NCBI GenBank assembly: GCA_038247995.1
Contig: JBBRUG010000069.1
Coordinates: forward strand, 1-20,529
DNA length: 20,529 bases
From: JBBRUG01 sp038247995
GTDB taxonomy: Bacteria; Chloroflexota; Chloroflexia; Chloroflexales; Chloroflexaceae
Direction: 5' to 3'
Shown here: positions 14,201 through 19,950 of the stretch, piece after piece
Layout: every line of letters starts with the position of its first letter
Numbering within the stretch: position 1 is the first letter of the stretch
Position numbers and translations under genes: made by a program
Notes under the pieces: model-generated
Told to the model about the DNA's origin: nothing
Seen by the model: the letters and a program-made list of their open reading frames with translations, nothing else
The model's database searches: none

Positions 14201-15046
14201 GAGGCCAACCCGAATCTGCGCGCCCACGCCGCAACCCTGCTGCCCACCGGACTCGCCAACGCCACCTGCCGCGCATTGCGCGATGTATTGCGCAGCGAGC
14301 GTGAACCGGCGGTGCTGGCCGCAATCCTTGGCGCGCTCGGTCGGGCCGGCGATCGCGACGCTCTGCCAATCTTGCTGCGTTATACCCAGAGTGAACACGC
14401 AGCGGTTGCCCTGGCCGCAATCGAAAGTGTTGCCGCCATCGGCGATGCCAGCCTCGCCTCGCCGCTTGTGCGCGTAAGCCAGAACAGCCAGGCCGCCCCG
14501 CATGTGCGCCTAGCTGCCGTCTGTGCGTTGATCCAACTCTGCGGCGACGAGTTCGTCTCCCTGCTCCGCGATTACCTGAACAACGCGCAACTTACCCTGC
14601 GCCTGCGCGCCCATGCTGCACTCGCTGCCCAGCATCCCAACGACTCGCGCCTGATCACGCCGGTCGCCGACCCTGAGGCGCCGCTCGCGCTCCGCATGGA
14701 AGCGCTGACCCGCCTGGCAGCGCGCACGCCCAACGAGAGCGTGATTCGCATGGTTCTGGCCAACCCCGACGAAACGCCGCAACTACGCCTACTGGCCGCT
14801 GCGGCCCTGGCTCGCGCCGACGATCCGGCGAGCGTGAACAGCCTGACCGCCATCCTGGAAACATCGACGATCCCCCTGTTGCAGCGACGCTGTATCGACA
14901 CGCTGGCCATACTCGCCCAAAGCGACAATCAACTGGCCACAACGGCGCAGCACGCGCTGGAAACCATCATCCTTAGCGCCATCATTCCACCCGCAATCCG
15001 GCATTGGGCAAGCGCGCATCTAAACACCGCACCCCGCCGACGGTGA
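11297..15046 (+). CDS. Degenerate NACHT-like NTPase with C-terminal HEAT repeats
   Basis: In this 1249-aa protein, residues 60-280 look like a STAND/NACHT module. Walker A reads GPPAGGRT (66-73), with Arg in place of the catalytic Lys. A Walker B-like LLLVDDW follows (Asp136-Asp137). The later stretch LPDLLLFALVY...LPTSRAALYEQAF resembles the helical segment after the ATPase core in NACHT proteins. From about residue 420 to the end the protein is a long series of HEAT-type helical hairpins rich in Ala, Leu and Pro, likely a binding scaffold. ATP hydrolysis is doubtful given the Lys change. The start is uncertain: ATG 11297 is chosen over an in-frame GTG at 11288; neither has a Shine-Dalgarno site. 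A CATACT box 14 nt upstream would make the transcript near-leaderless. It is followed 15 nt later by the receiver-RodZ gene, clearly one operon. Confidence 0.8.
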   Translation: MLTPNVFALLPGRRPLRHYRRTLQQTLQADRAVRLLPALLDIPLGCAPLPDADALMAAPTSWALLGPPAGGRTLALFQIAAHWANGSSRVPLVCLPLSELDSPNLSPRAVVTAALHRAGTHAATIESRQPALLLVDDWEQLPANRRVLWRQYLAGLSTSWPTARAVVALPPSEAWPELSSLSIAPPDESNLAVWLGRLLPNHDPAPILAALTNTALAVLRNSLPDLLLFALVYPMVGLPTSRAALYEQAFALIQPVLSDQPHPSFEIEAPYVKELGAPLLLGRAALRHYRLARGLAGGADLATLADLPAHERAAVAPLAAGLLDDPTPVLDLLWNIDNAETPDYVALLACTRERPNLAPAHTLRLLEQLTTTATTPQLTTLTPVLPALLIATAQHDLARTLAIVPAIAQQISSSTPWLALVDTPAAPPDLRWAAVEQLVATPPPVAILSTVSAYANPVGLAGRAYLCLHTIPLAGELLMSRPLSAGLDALLDPAADSRRRHTVATRLLATTDTPPELRRMALAAAPTDAAEDVARIETALTDPNAELRQTARTRLLNRPPAEACAALERALTQPNLPTQVANELLGIAAHVDAPGVVKLLARCAATAHQQLPVRLYALDQLATLGAPGSAALLSLLPLEALPTPVRATIVRQLGARGQAAALPYLRTLVLNDGPPLVRRAAAAALADLVRRPATHDAAMAGLMAILRRPQLDREVSITALHGLTAGQPTLALPAIAARLDPRYAQALAQVWKLAVPQLAQTHAHAWLALPLPTSTHIILADALAVGATPADQPTSLDELAMSQALAEARAAVNALTTIACREPTLIIEIQARLRRTLTVLEMPGLTEAILSALAQLTPTGGQAELVRLLDDPASPLNLRWQAIDTLGGMPGGADSAMTRLQRNADDPFTCSKLVAVVGEQNPPGAVSILRQVAEAAAHPEHLRRAALSSLSNLDDPTALNALVRTVAEEANPNLRAHAATLLPTGLANATCRALRDVLRSEREPAVLAAILGALGRAGDRDALPILLRYTQSEHAAVALAAIESVAAIGDASLASPLVRVSQNSQAAPHVRLAAVCALIQLCGDEFVSLLRDYLNNAQLTLRLRAHAALAAQHPNDSRLITPVADPEAPLALRMEALTRLAARTPNESVIRMVLANPDETPQLRLLAAAALARADDPASVNSLTAILETSTIPLLQRRCIDTLAILAQSDNQLATTAQHALETIILSAIIPPAIRHWASAHLNTAPRRR

Positions 15047-15061
15047 GAGGAGGACAACACC

Positions 15062-15910
15062 GTGGCCACTCACATTCTTGTTGTCGATGACGAACCGCTG
15101 ATCTGCCAACTGCTCGAATATCAACTTAGCGGCGCCGGTTACCAGGTTAGTAGTTATCAGAACGGCGCGCAGGCGCTCCTGCGCTTTGCCCAGGAGCAAC
15201 CCGACCTGGTATTGCTCGACGTGATGATGCCGGGCACTAGCGGCTGGGACATCTGCCGCCAGATTCGGGCCACCTCCAACGTGCCGGTAATCATGCTTAC
15301 CGCCAAGCAAGCCGACGACGATGTTGTTACGGGGCTAAACTGTGGCGCCGATGACTATGTTGGGAAGCCCTTCAGTGAGCAGCAACTGCTCGCCCGCATC
15401 GCCACCGTACTCCGCCGCGCTGCGCCCCGCCATCCGTACGGGCGATCCTTGTGGTCGCCCGCGCTCGCCCCGCCGTCGCCCGCGCCTGCTCCACCGCCGC
15501 CCCGCCGCCCCGCCAACGTTGGAGCGGACCTACGTGTCCGACCCGCCTCCATGAGCGCCGCCGTCGCCCTTCCGCAGGCCCCGGCCACGGAACCGATCCG
15601 CCTTGGCCCCAGGCTCGCCGAGGCGCGCCAGCAGCGCAATTTGAGCCTCCACGACGCCGAGCGCATCTGCAATGTACGCTGGGACTTTCTCCAGGCGATC
15701 GAACAAGAGCAGTTTCGCTACCTCCCGCGTGATGAAATGCGCAGCGCCCTGCATGCTTACAGCACTATGCTCGACATTGATCTTAAACCCTATCTTCAGC
15801 GCCGCCCGCCGCCGCGCCGCCGTCGACAAAACTTCCCGACAGCACACTTCGCCCTTTCAGCGATCCTCGTGCTGATGATCATGCTTGGGGTAGCCGCCTT
15901 ACTGTTCTAG
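15062..15910 (+). CDS. Response regulator: receiver domain, Pro-rich linker, RodZ-like HTH, C-terminal transmembrane segment
   Basis: The 282-aa protein starts at GTG, 8 nt after AGGAGG. Residues 1-120 are a complete CheY-like receiver: Asp9-Asp10, phospho-acceptor Asp53, Thr80 and Lys102. A proline- and arginine-rich linker (121-178) contains two REP-like palindromes translated in frame. Residues 179-247 match the N-terminal HTH of RodZ (HTH_25: RLAEARQQRNLSLHDAERI, then FLQAIEQEQFRYLPRDEM, then ALHAYSTMLDIDL). A basic patch (247-255, RRPPPRRRR) leads to a hydrophobic helix (263-282) that ends the protein. RodZ itself links MreB to the cell wall and has a periplasmic part, absent here. The protein is thus a membrane-tethered response regulator of unusual design, co-transcribed with the NACHT-HEAT gene. 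DNA, MreB or another protein could be its target. Confidence 0.88.
   Translation: MATHILVVDDEPLICQLLEYQLSGAGYQVSSYQNGAQALLRFAQEQPDLVLLDVMMPGTSGWDICRQIRATSNVPVIMLTAKQADDDVVTGLNCGADDYVGKPFSEQQLLARIATVLRRAAPRHPYGRSLWSPALAPPSPAPAPPPPRRPANVGADLRVRPASMSAAVALPQAPATEPIRLGPRLAEARQQRNLSLHDAERICNVRWDFLQAIEQEQFRYLPRDEMRSALHAYSTMLDIDLKPYLQRRPPPRRRRQNFPTAHFALSAILVLMIMLGVAALLF
15439..15461. repeat. REP-like palindrome inside the receiver-RodZ gene (first)
   Basis: CGGGCGA (15439-15445) pairs with TCGCCCG (15455-15461) around TCCTTGTGG. The complement, GGGCGACCACAAGGATCGCCC-like, is a short palindrome I recall from intergenic DNA of many genomes. Here it is translated in frame in the linker. Confidence 0.6.
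15525..15540. repeat. REP-like palindrome inside the receiver-RodZ gene (second)
   Basis: CGGAC (15525-15529) and GTCCG (15536-15540) flank CTACGT, resembling the palindrome at 11059-11080. It encodes part of the linker peptide VGADLRVRP. Confidence 0.5.
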
Positions 15911-16046
15911 CGCACTGAGCACAGCACGTGAGCCACTGACCGCACTGAACCCGGTGGCGCGCTCCGCTCGCGCCTTACTGTTCTAGCGCACTGAGCACAG
16001 CACGTGAGCCACTGACCGCACCGAACCGGGTGGTTCGCTCCGCTCG
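15895..16046 (+). repeat. 76-bp tandem duplication covering the end of the receiver-RodZ gene
   Basis: Copy one (15895-15970) contains the last codons and stop of the receiver-RodZ gene; copy two (15971-16046) repeats it with a few substitutions near its end. The duplicated piece includes a second CTGTTCTAG. It fills much of the 258-bp gap before the cyclic-nucleotide-binding gene. Confidence 0.9.
15956..15974 (+). terminator. Possible terminator hairpin after the receiver-RodZ gene
   Basis: GGCGCG (15956-15961) and CGCGCC (15969-15974) form a 6-bp GC stem with a 7-nt loop, followed by TTACTGTT. The stem spans the junction of the two 76-bp copies. Confidence 0.4.
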
Positions 16047-16119
16047 CGTCAGCGTTGGACAGGCGCAATGCTTCTGCTCGCCGCTAGAGCATGCCGTGAT
16101 CCGTCGCCCGTCGGCTCTG

Positions 16120-16128
16120 TGCTATACT
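16120..16128 (+). promoter_or_regulatory. Extended -10 promoter of the cyclic-nucleotide-binding gene
   Basis: TGCTATACT, identical to 4222-4230, lies 40 nt before the ATG at 16169. A leader with ribosome site GGGGAG (16157-16162) follows. No clear -35 box is seen. It separates this gene from the upstream operon. Confidence 0.6.
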
Positions 16129-16168
16129 ACATCTCCCTATTTTTGCGTAAAGCGCGGGGAGAACCGCT

Positions 16169-16663
16169 ATGACGACGAATGTCGTAGAACAGCTCCGGCG
16201 GGTTGAACTATTCGGCGGACTGAGCGACAATGAATTGATCCAGGTCGCGCAGCTCTGCAAAGTAAGGCGCGTGCCGGCCGGACAGATCATCTTTAACGAA
16301 GGCGATGATAGCGACGAACTGTTGATTATCCACGAAGGTTGTGTCCGTGTCTCGCTACACACCCGCTCGCCCGAAGGCGCAATGGTGCCCAGCACGATCA
16401 ACATGCTCTATATTGGCCAGAGCTTTGGCGAAATGGCCCTGCTCGGCGGCGCAACCCGCTCGGCCACCGTTACATCGGTTGATACGTGTGCCCTGCTTGT
16501 GATCAACGAGCGCACCTTTGCTGCGCTGTGCGATACCAACCCGCGCATCGGGTATCATGTGATGCGGAACATGGCCTCCGACCTCGCCTACAAATTGCGC
16601 TCCTCGAACTTGCTCCTGCGCGGTAATATCCGCTGGCAGCAAGGCGAATTAGGCCGCAGATAA
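16169..16663 (+). CDS. Cyclic nucleotide-binding domain protein (stand-alone)
   Basis: The 164-aa protein is a single cNMP-binding domain of the CRP/FNR type. It begins LFGGLSDNELIQVAQLC, has the glycine turn PAGQIIFNEGD, and shows the phosphate-binding cassette FGEMALLGGATRSATV (86-101) with Glu88 and Arg97, the residues that contact the ribose and phosphate of cAMP or cGMP in this fold. The C-terminal helix (about 130-155) is present, but the DNA-binding HTH of CRP is absent, so it probably acts through a protein partner. A good ribosome site precedes the start. The stop codon is followed 7 nt later by a perfect hairpin and then by a response regulator gene on the same strand, which suggests a functional link. 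Confidence 0.9.
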   Translation: MTTNVVEQLRRVELFGGLSDNELIQVAQLCKVRRVPAGQIIFNEGDDSDELLIIHEGCVRVSLHTRSPEGAMVPSTINMLYIGQSFGEMALLGGATRSATVTSVDTCALLVINERTFAALCDTNPRIGYHVMRNMASDLAYKLRSSNLLLRGNIRWQQGELGRR

Positions 16664-16670
16664 TAAAATA

Positions 16671-16707
16671 TGGGTCGCAGCATTCGTCATACAAATGCTG
16701 CGACCCA
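16671..16707 (+). terminator. Perfect 14-bp hairpin between cNMP-domain and response regulator genes
   Basis: TGGGTCGCAGCATT (16671-16684) and its complement (16694-16707) enclose the loop CGTCATACA. The stem ends 6 nt before the ATG of the next gene, filling the place of its ribosome site. No U-tract follows. It could be a terminator, an attenuator or a translation-blocking element. Confidence 0.6.
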
Positions 16708-16713
16708 CGAATT

Positions 16714-17427
16714 ATGCAAAAAATTCTCATCATCGACGACGAACCGGCCATCGTCGCAGCGATCCGTGAGCGCCTGGAACGCGAAGGCTTCACCGTCGAC
16801 GCGGTTGCCGGCGGTGAAGCGGCCCTAGCTGCACTGCCCGCCAACCCGGTTGATCTGGTGTTACTCGATGTTGGGCTTCCCGGAATCGACGGCTTCGAAA
16901 CCCTCCGCCGTATGCGCGCCGCCGGTCACGAAGTGCCGGTGATTGTGCTTACTGCCCGTGGCGACGAGATCGACCGCGTTGTCGGACTGGAACTCGGCGC
17001 CGATGATTACCTCGTCAAACCCTTCTCGGTGCGTGAACTGGCCGCCCGTGTCCGCGCGCTGCTGCGCCGAACGAGTGAGGCCGCCGCACTCCGCGCCCAA
17101 CTCGCCGATCAGGCCACGCCCAGCAGCGGAGTACTTCAAATCGACTCGCCGCGTCGTAGCGCTATCTTTCAATCTGTCCCGCTTACCCTGCGCCCCCGCG
17201 AGTTCGACCTGCTCGCCCTCCTTGTCCGCCACCCCGGCCAGGTGTTCACGCGTGAAGCATTACTCCGCCAGGTCTGGGGCGGCGATGAGCATATTGACGC
17301 CCGCACTGTCGATGTCCACATTCGCCGCCTGCGCGCTCACCTCGCCGCCATCGACCCGGAGGCCGATCTGATCCAAACTGAATGGGGGGTTGGCTACCGT
17401 TTCACTCCACCCGCTCCGCAATTGTAA
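16714..17427 (+). CDS. OmpR/PhoB-family response regulator
   Basis: The 237-aa protein has a receiver domain (1-118) with Asp8-Asp9, phospho-acceptor Asp52, Thr80 and Lys102, and a C-terminal winged-helix DNA-binding domain (about 140-232) containing LTLRPREFDLLALL, the recognition-helix region RTVDVHIRRLR, and the closing wing GVGYRF. It is of normal length and intact. Such proteins bind direct repeats upstream of target genes when phosphorylated. No histidine kinase is adjacent. There is no Shine-Dalgarno sequence: a perfect hairpin ends just before the ATG. The last 26 bp overlap the 3' end of the convergent sortase gene. Confidence 0.95.
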   Translation: MQKILIIDDEPAIVAAIRERLEREGFTVDAVAGGEAALAALPANPVDLVLLDVGLPGIDGFETLRRMRAAGHEVPVIVLTARGDEIDRVVGLELGADDYLVKPFSVRELAARVRALLRRTSEAAALRAQLADQATPSSGVLQIDSPRRSAIFQSVPLTLRPREFDLLALLVRHPGQVFTREALLRQVWGGDEHIDARTVDVHIRRLRAHLAAIDPEADLIQTEWGVGYRFTPPAPQL

Positions 17428-18187
17428 TCAGCCGGTGGGTCATTTCCACACTGCCATCGACGATCACCTTATCGCCAATGCATGAAACAAGGGTGAGCAA
17501 CTCACGGCCCTTTGGCAGAACATACTCCACCTGATCCGGCGTTGCGAGCGCCTTCTCGATCACCACATACCGATGAGCGGCGCCATCGGCGCTATAGAGC
17601 ACCATTTCAGCGCCCAGGCCAAGTTCGTCGAGGCGCGCAAAGGGCGCCGGAACGTCGGGGGAATACCGGAAGCGCAACACATGTCCCCAGAGCACAATAT
17701 TTTCGCCGGCGCCGGGCCGCGCACTATAGATGTACCAGCCGACATCGTGGTTGGGCACAACCGGCACCCGCTGCTCGTCTAGCCCCACCGGAATGAGCGA
17801 TCGGTCAAGCGTAATGTTATTAATCACCAGCCGCACCGGATCGGTCGCAACAACCTGTGCCTGTACGGCCGTCGGCGCCGCCGTAGGTGCAACCGGGCCG
17901 GCGGCAACAGCCAGTTCAGTAGCGCTCGCCGTGGGCACGGCAGACGTCGGCACCACGAGCGTGGGCACCGTAGTCGCGGCGACGGTATTGGTCGGCGCGA
18001 GCGTCGGCACAACCGGTTGCGTTGTGGCACTCGGTTGCCCAGTTGGCGCTGCTGTGGGCGGAATAGGGCTTGGCGGTAAGGCTTCAGTAGGCGCAACGGC
18101 GGCGGGCGCTGTGGAAAGTTGGGCCTGGGTGGCGCCGCAGCCGACTAGAAACACCAGGCAGAGCGGTAGCAACAGCCAGTGACGCAT
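17402..18187 (-). CDS. Lipoprotein sortase family protein
   Basis: The 261-aa protein has a lipoprotein signal peptide with lipobox LVGC (Cys17), then a long low-complexity linker rich in Pro, Thr, Ala and Val (about 20-112), then a sortase domain (about 115-261). The catalytic triad of sortases is visible: His169 in WGHVLR, Cys236 in TLVSC, and Arg252 in THRLIT. Sortases join surface proteins to the envelope or to each other at a C-terminal signal, in Gram-positives usually LPXTG. Here the enzyme would be tethered through its lipid rather than by a membrane helix. No protein in the window carries an LPXTG-like signal with a following helix. AAGGAG lies 8 nt before the start, and an extended -10 element lies 56 nt upstream of it. 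Its 3' end overlaps the convergent response regulator. Confidence 0.85.
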   Translation of the reverse strand: MRHWLLLPLCLVFLVGCGATQAQLSTAPAAVAPTEALPPSPIPPTAAPTGQPSATTQPVVPTLAPTNTVAATTVPTLVVPTSAVPTASATELAVAAGPVAPTAAPTAVQAQVVATDPVRLVINNITLDRSLIPVGLDEQRVPVVPNHDVGWYIYSARPGAGENIVLWGHVLRFRYSPDVPAPFARLDELGLGAEMVLYSADGAAHRYVVIEKALATPDQVEYVLPKGRELLTLVSCIGDKVIVDGSVEMTHRLITIAERVE

Positions 18188-18242
18188 CAGGGGTTCTCCT
18201 TACATCTCCGCAGGAATGGGCGCCACAGGCGCGCCCGCTGGG

Positions 18243-18251
18243 AGTATAGCA
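18243..18251 (-). promoter_or_regulatory. Extended -10 promoter of the sortase gene
   Basis: The minus strand reads TGCTATACT, the third copy of this exact nonamer. It would give a leader of about 50 nt that includes AAGGAG. No clear -35 box is present. Confidence 0.55.
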
Positions 18252-18312
18252 TACCGTGGTGTACGCGAGCAGCATGTCGCTTCTGTCACCACCATATACT
18301 CATCACCACGGG

Positions 18313-18318
18313 TATAAT
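18313..18318 (+). promoter_or_regulatory. Putative -10 box of the dehydrogenase gene
   Basis: A consensus TATAAT lies 53 nt before the ATG at 18371, divergent from the sortase promoter. No matching -35 hexamer is evident. Confidence 0.5.
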
Positions 18319-18370
18319 ACGCAAACAAGGCGGTGCGCGTGGGCGCCCGCGTCGGGCGCAATGAGGTAGC

Positions 18371-19090
18371 ATGAAGCTCAAGGGGAAAGTCGCGATTATT
18401 ACCGGCGCGTCAAGCGGTGTCGGCTATGCGACGGCACGGCTGTTCGCCCGCGAAGGTGCTACCGTCATTGTAGCAGCCCGTCGTCGTGAGCGTTTGGAGC
18501 ATCTGGTGGGCGAAATCGCCGCTGCGGGTTTGCAGGGCTTCAGCATCCCAACCGATGTAACCGACTCGAATCAGGTTCAACGCTTGATCGAACGCACCGT
18601 TGCGCTTGTTGGGCGCATCGACATTGTGATCAACTGCGCCGGCAGCGTGTTGAAAATCTCGCCTCTGGAGCAGTTCAACGACGCTGAGTGGCGCAATGTG
18701 ATCGACACCAACCTGAGCGGCGTATTCTATACGGCTCGCGCCGTAGTGCCCTACATGAAGCAGCAGCGCAGTGGCATCATCGTCAACCTCGGTTCGCGGG
18801 TGGGCCGGGTCGGCGTGGCCAATATTGCGCCCTTCTGCGCCGCGAAGTTCGCCCTCTCGGGCCTGGCGCAGGCTCTGGCCCAGGAACTACGGCCTTACAA
18901 CATCTTCGTCACGACCGTCTTTTCGGGCATGATCAACGCCGATATCGCGCCGCTCAACCCCGCCGAGGATTTCCGGCGCCGCCTGATGACTACCGAAGAT
19001 GTCGCCCAGGCCCTGCTCTGGGTTTGTACATTGCCGCCCAGCCTGCGCGTCGATGAATTGCCGATCATGCCGCGCCAGGTGGATCTATGA
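18371..19090 (+). CDS. Short-chain dehydrogenase/reductase family protein with altered catalytic Tyr
   Basis: The 239-aa protein is a classical SDR by length and motifs: cofactor loop TGASSGVG (11-18), NCAG in the place of NNAG, NLGSRVG with the catalytic Ser142, and the active-site helix reading FCAAK (155-159). The last should be YxxxK, so Tyr155 is replaced by Phe (codon TTC) while Lys159 remains. Arginine residues after the second strand (AARRRERL) suggest NADP(H) preference. Without the Tyr hydroxyl, normal proton transfer would be impaired, so the activity and substrate are unclear. GAGG lies 6 nt before the start, and a TATAAT box is upstream. A 12-bp hairpin starts one base after the stop codon and separates it from the methyltransferase gene. 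Confidence 0.92.
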   Translation: MKLKGKVAIITGASSGVGYATARLFAREGATVIVAARRRERLEHLVGEIAAAGLQGFSIPTDVTDSNQVQRLIERTVALVGRIDIVINCAGSVLKISPLEQFNDAEWRNVIDTNLSGVFYTARAVVPYMKQQRSGIIVNLGSRVGRVGVANIAPFCAAKFALSGLAQALAQELRPYNIFVTTVFSGMINADIAPLNPAEDFRRRLMTTEDVAQALLWVCTLPPSLRVDELPIMPRQVDL

Positions 19091-19091
19091 T

Positions 19092-19128
19092 CATTGGTTG
19101 GGATGCGCTCTGCGTGTCCCAACCAATG
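19092..19128 (+). terminator. Perfect 12-bp hairpin between dehydrogenase and methyltransferase genes
   Basis: CATTGGTTGGGA (19092-19103) and TCCCAACCAATG (19117-19128) flank a 13-nt loop. It begins one base after the stop codon and is followed by AGGA, the ribosome site of the next gene. No U-tract follows, so partial termination or mRNA processing is possible. Confidence 0.6.
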
Positions 19129-19143
19129 CGAGGACGCTAGTTT

Positions 19144-19950
19144 ATGACCGACGGCCCATTACGCGATTGGTGGGAAGAACTGCTCCAGGTTCATGAGTTC
19201 AACCACTACCGCGACTATGCCGAAGATCTCACCCGCCGCGAAGTGGATTTCCTCGTTTCGGCGCTGCGTCTGCGCGGCACGGAAACGATTCTCGATCTGG
19301 GCTGTGGCGGCGGGCGGCACAGCCTGGAGTTGGCGCGCCGCGGCTACACAGTTATCGGAGTTGATCTTGTTGCGCCGGTGCTGGCCCATGCTCGTGCGCA
19401 GGCCGCCGCCGAAGGCCTGAGTGTCGAGTTCGTCCAGGCCGATATGCGCGAACTGCACTTTACTGAGCGTTTTGATGTCGCCCTGGTGCTGAACAGCAGC
19501 CTGGGCTTCTTCGACGATGCGACGAACCAGGCTGTACTTGCCGGTGTGGCCCGCGCCCTCGCTCCCGGTGGACAACTGCTGGTGCAGTGTATTAACCCCT
19601 ACCGCATCGAGAGTTATCTACGCGAGTTTCGCCAGGGCTGGTACGCGCTCGGCAGCGGCTACGTGCTGCGCGAAGCCGCCTTCGAACCGCGCAGCGCTAC
19701 GCTGTTCATCAGTTATCGCTACCTCGATCCGACCCAGGCGCTCGATGTCGCCCACCCGGGCGACCGCATCCGCCTCTATGGTTTTCCTGAATTGATCGCC
19801 TTGCTCAACGCCGTTGGCCTGCGCCCGCTGAGCGCCTTCGGCGACGCAGTACTGCCGCCCGTAACCTTCGATGAGACCAGCCAGTGGCAACTGCTTGTCG
19901 CTGTACGCGATCGGCCGGTCTCAGTTATGGACCCCGACGATGCAGATTAA
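19144..19950 (+). CDS. Class I SAM-dependent methyltransferase
   Basis: The 268-aa protein has a standard Rossmann-like methyltransferase core: motif I LDLGCGGGRHSLELA (about residues 51-65), the acidic residue of motif II in VIGVDL, QADMREL, then FDVALVLNSSLGFF in place of motif IV, and ALAPGGQLLVQ. The C-terminal third (about 170-260) is an additional beta-rich part ending with strands that usually close such folds. The methyl acceptor cannot be told; a small molecule is likely given the Methyltransf_25-like core. AGGA lies 9 nt before the ATG. It overlaps the following small gene by 11 bp, so translation of the two is probably coupled. Confidence 0.9.
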   Translation: MTDGPLRDWWEELLQVHEFNHYRDYAEDLTRREVDFLVSALRLRGTETILDLGCGGGRHSLELARRGYTVIGVDLVAPVLAHARAQAAAEGLSVEFVQADMRELHFTERFDVALVLNSSLGFFDDATNQAVLAGVARALAPGGQLLVQCINPYRIESYLREFRQGWYALGSGYVLREAAFEPRSATLFISYRYLDPTQALDVAHPGDRIRLYGFPELIALLNAVGLRPLSAFGDAVLPPVTFDETSQWQLLVAVRDRPVSVMDPDDAD

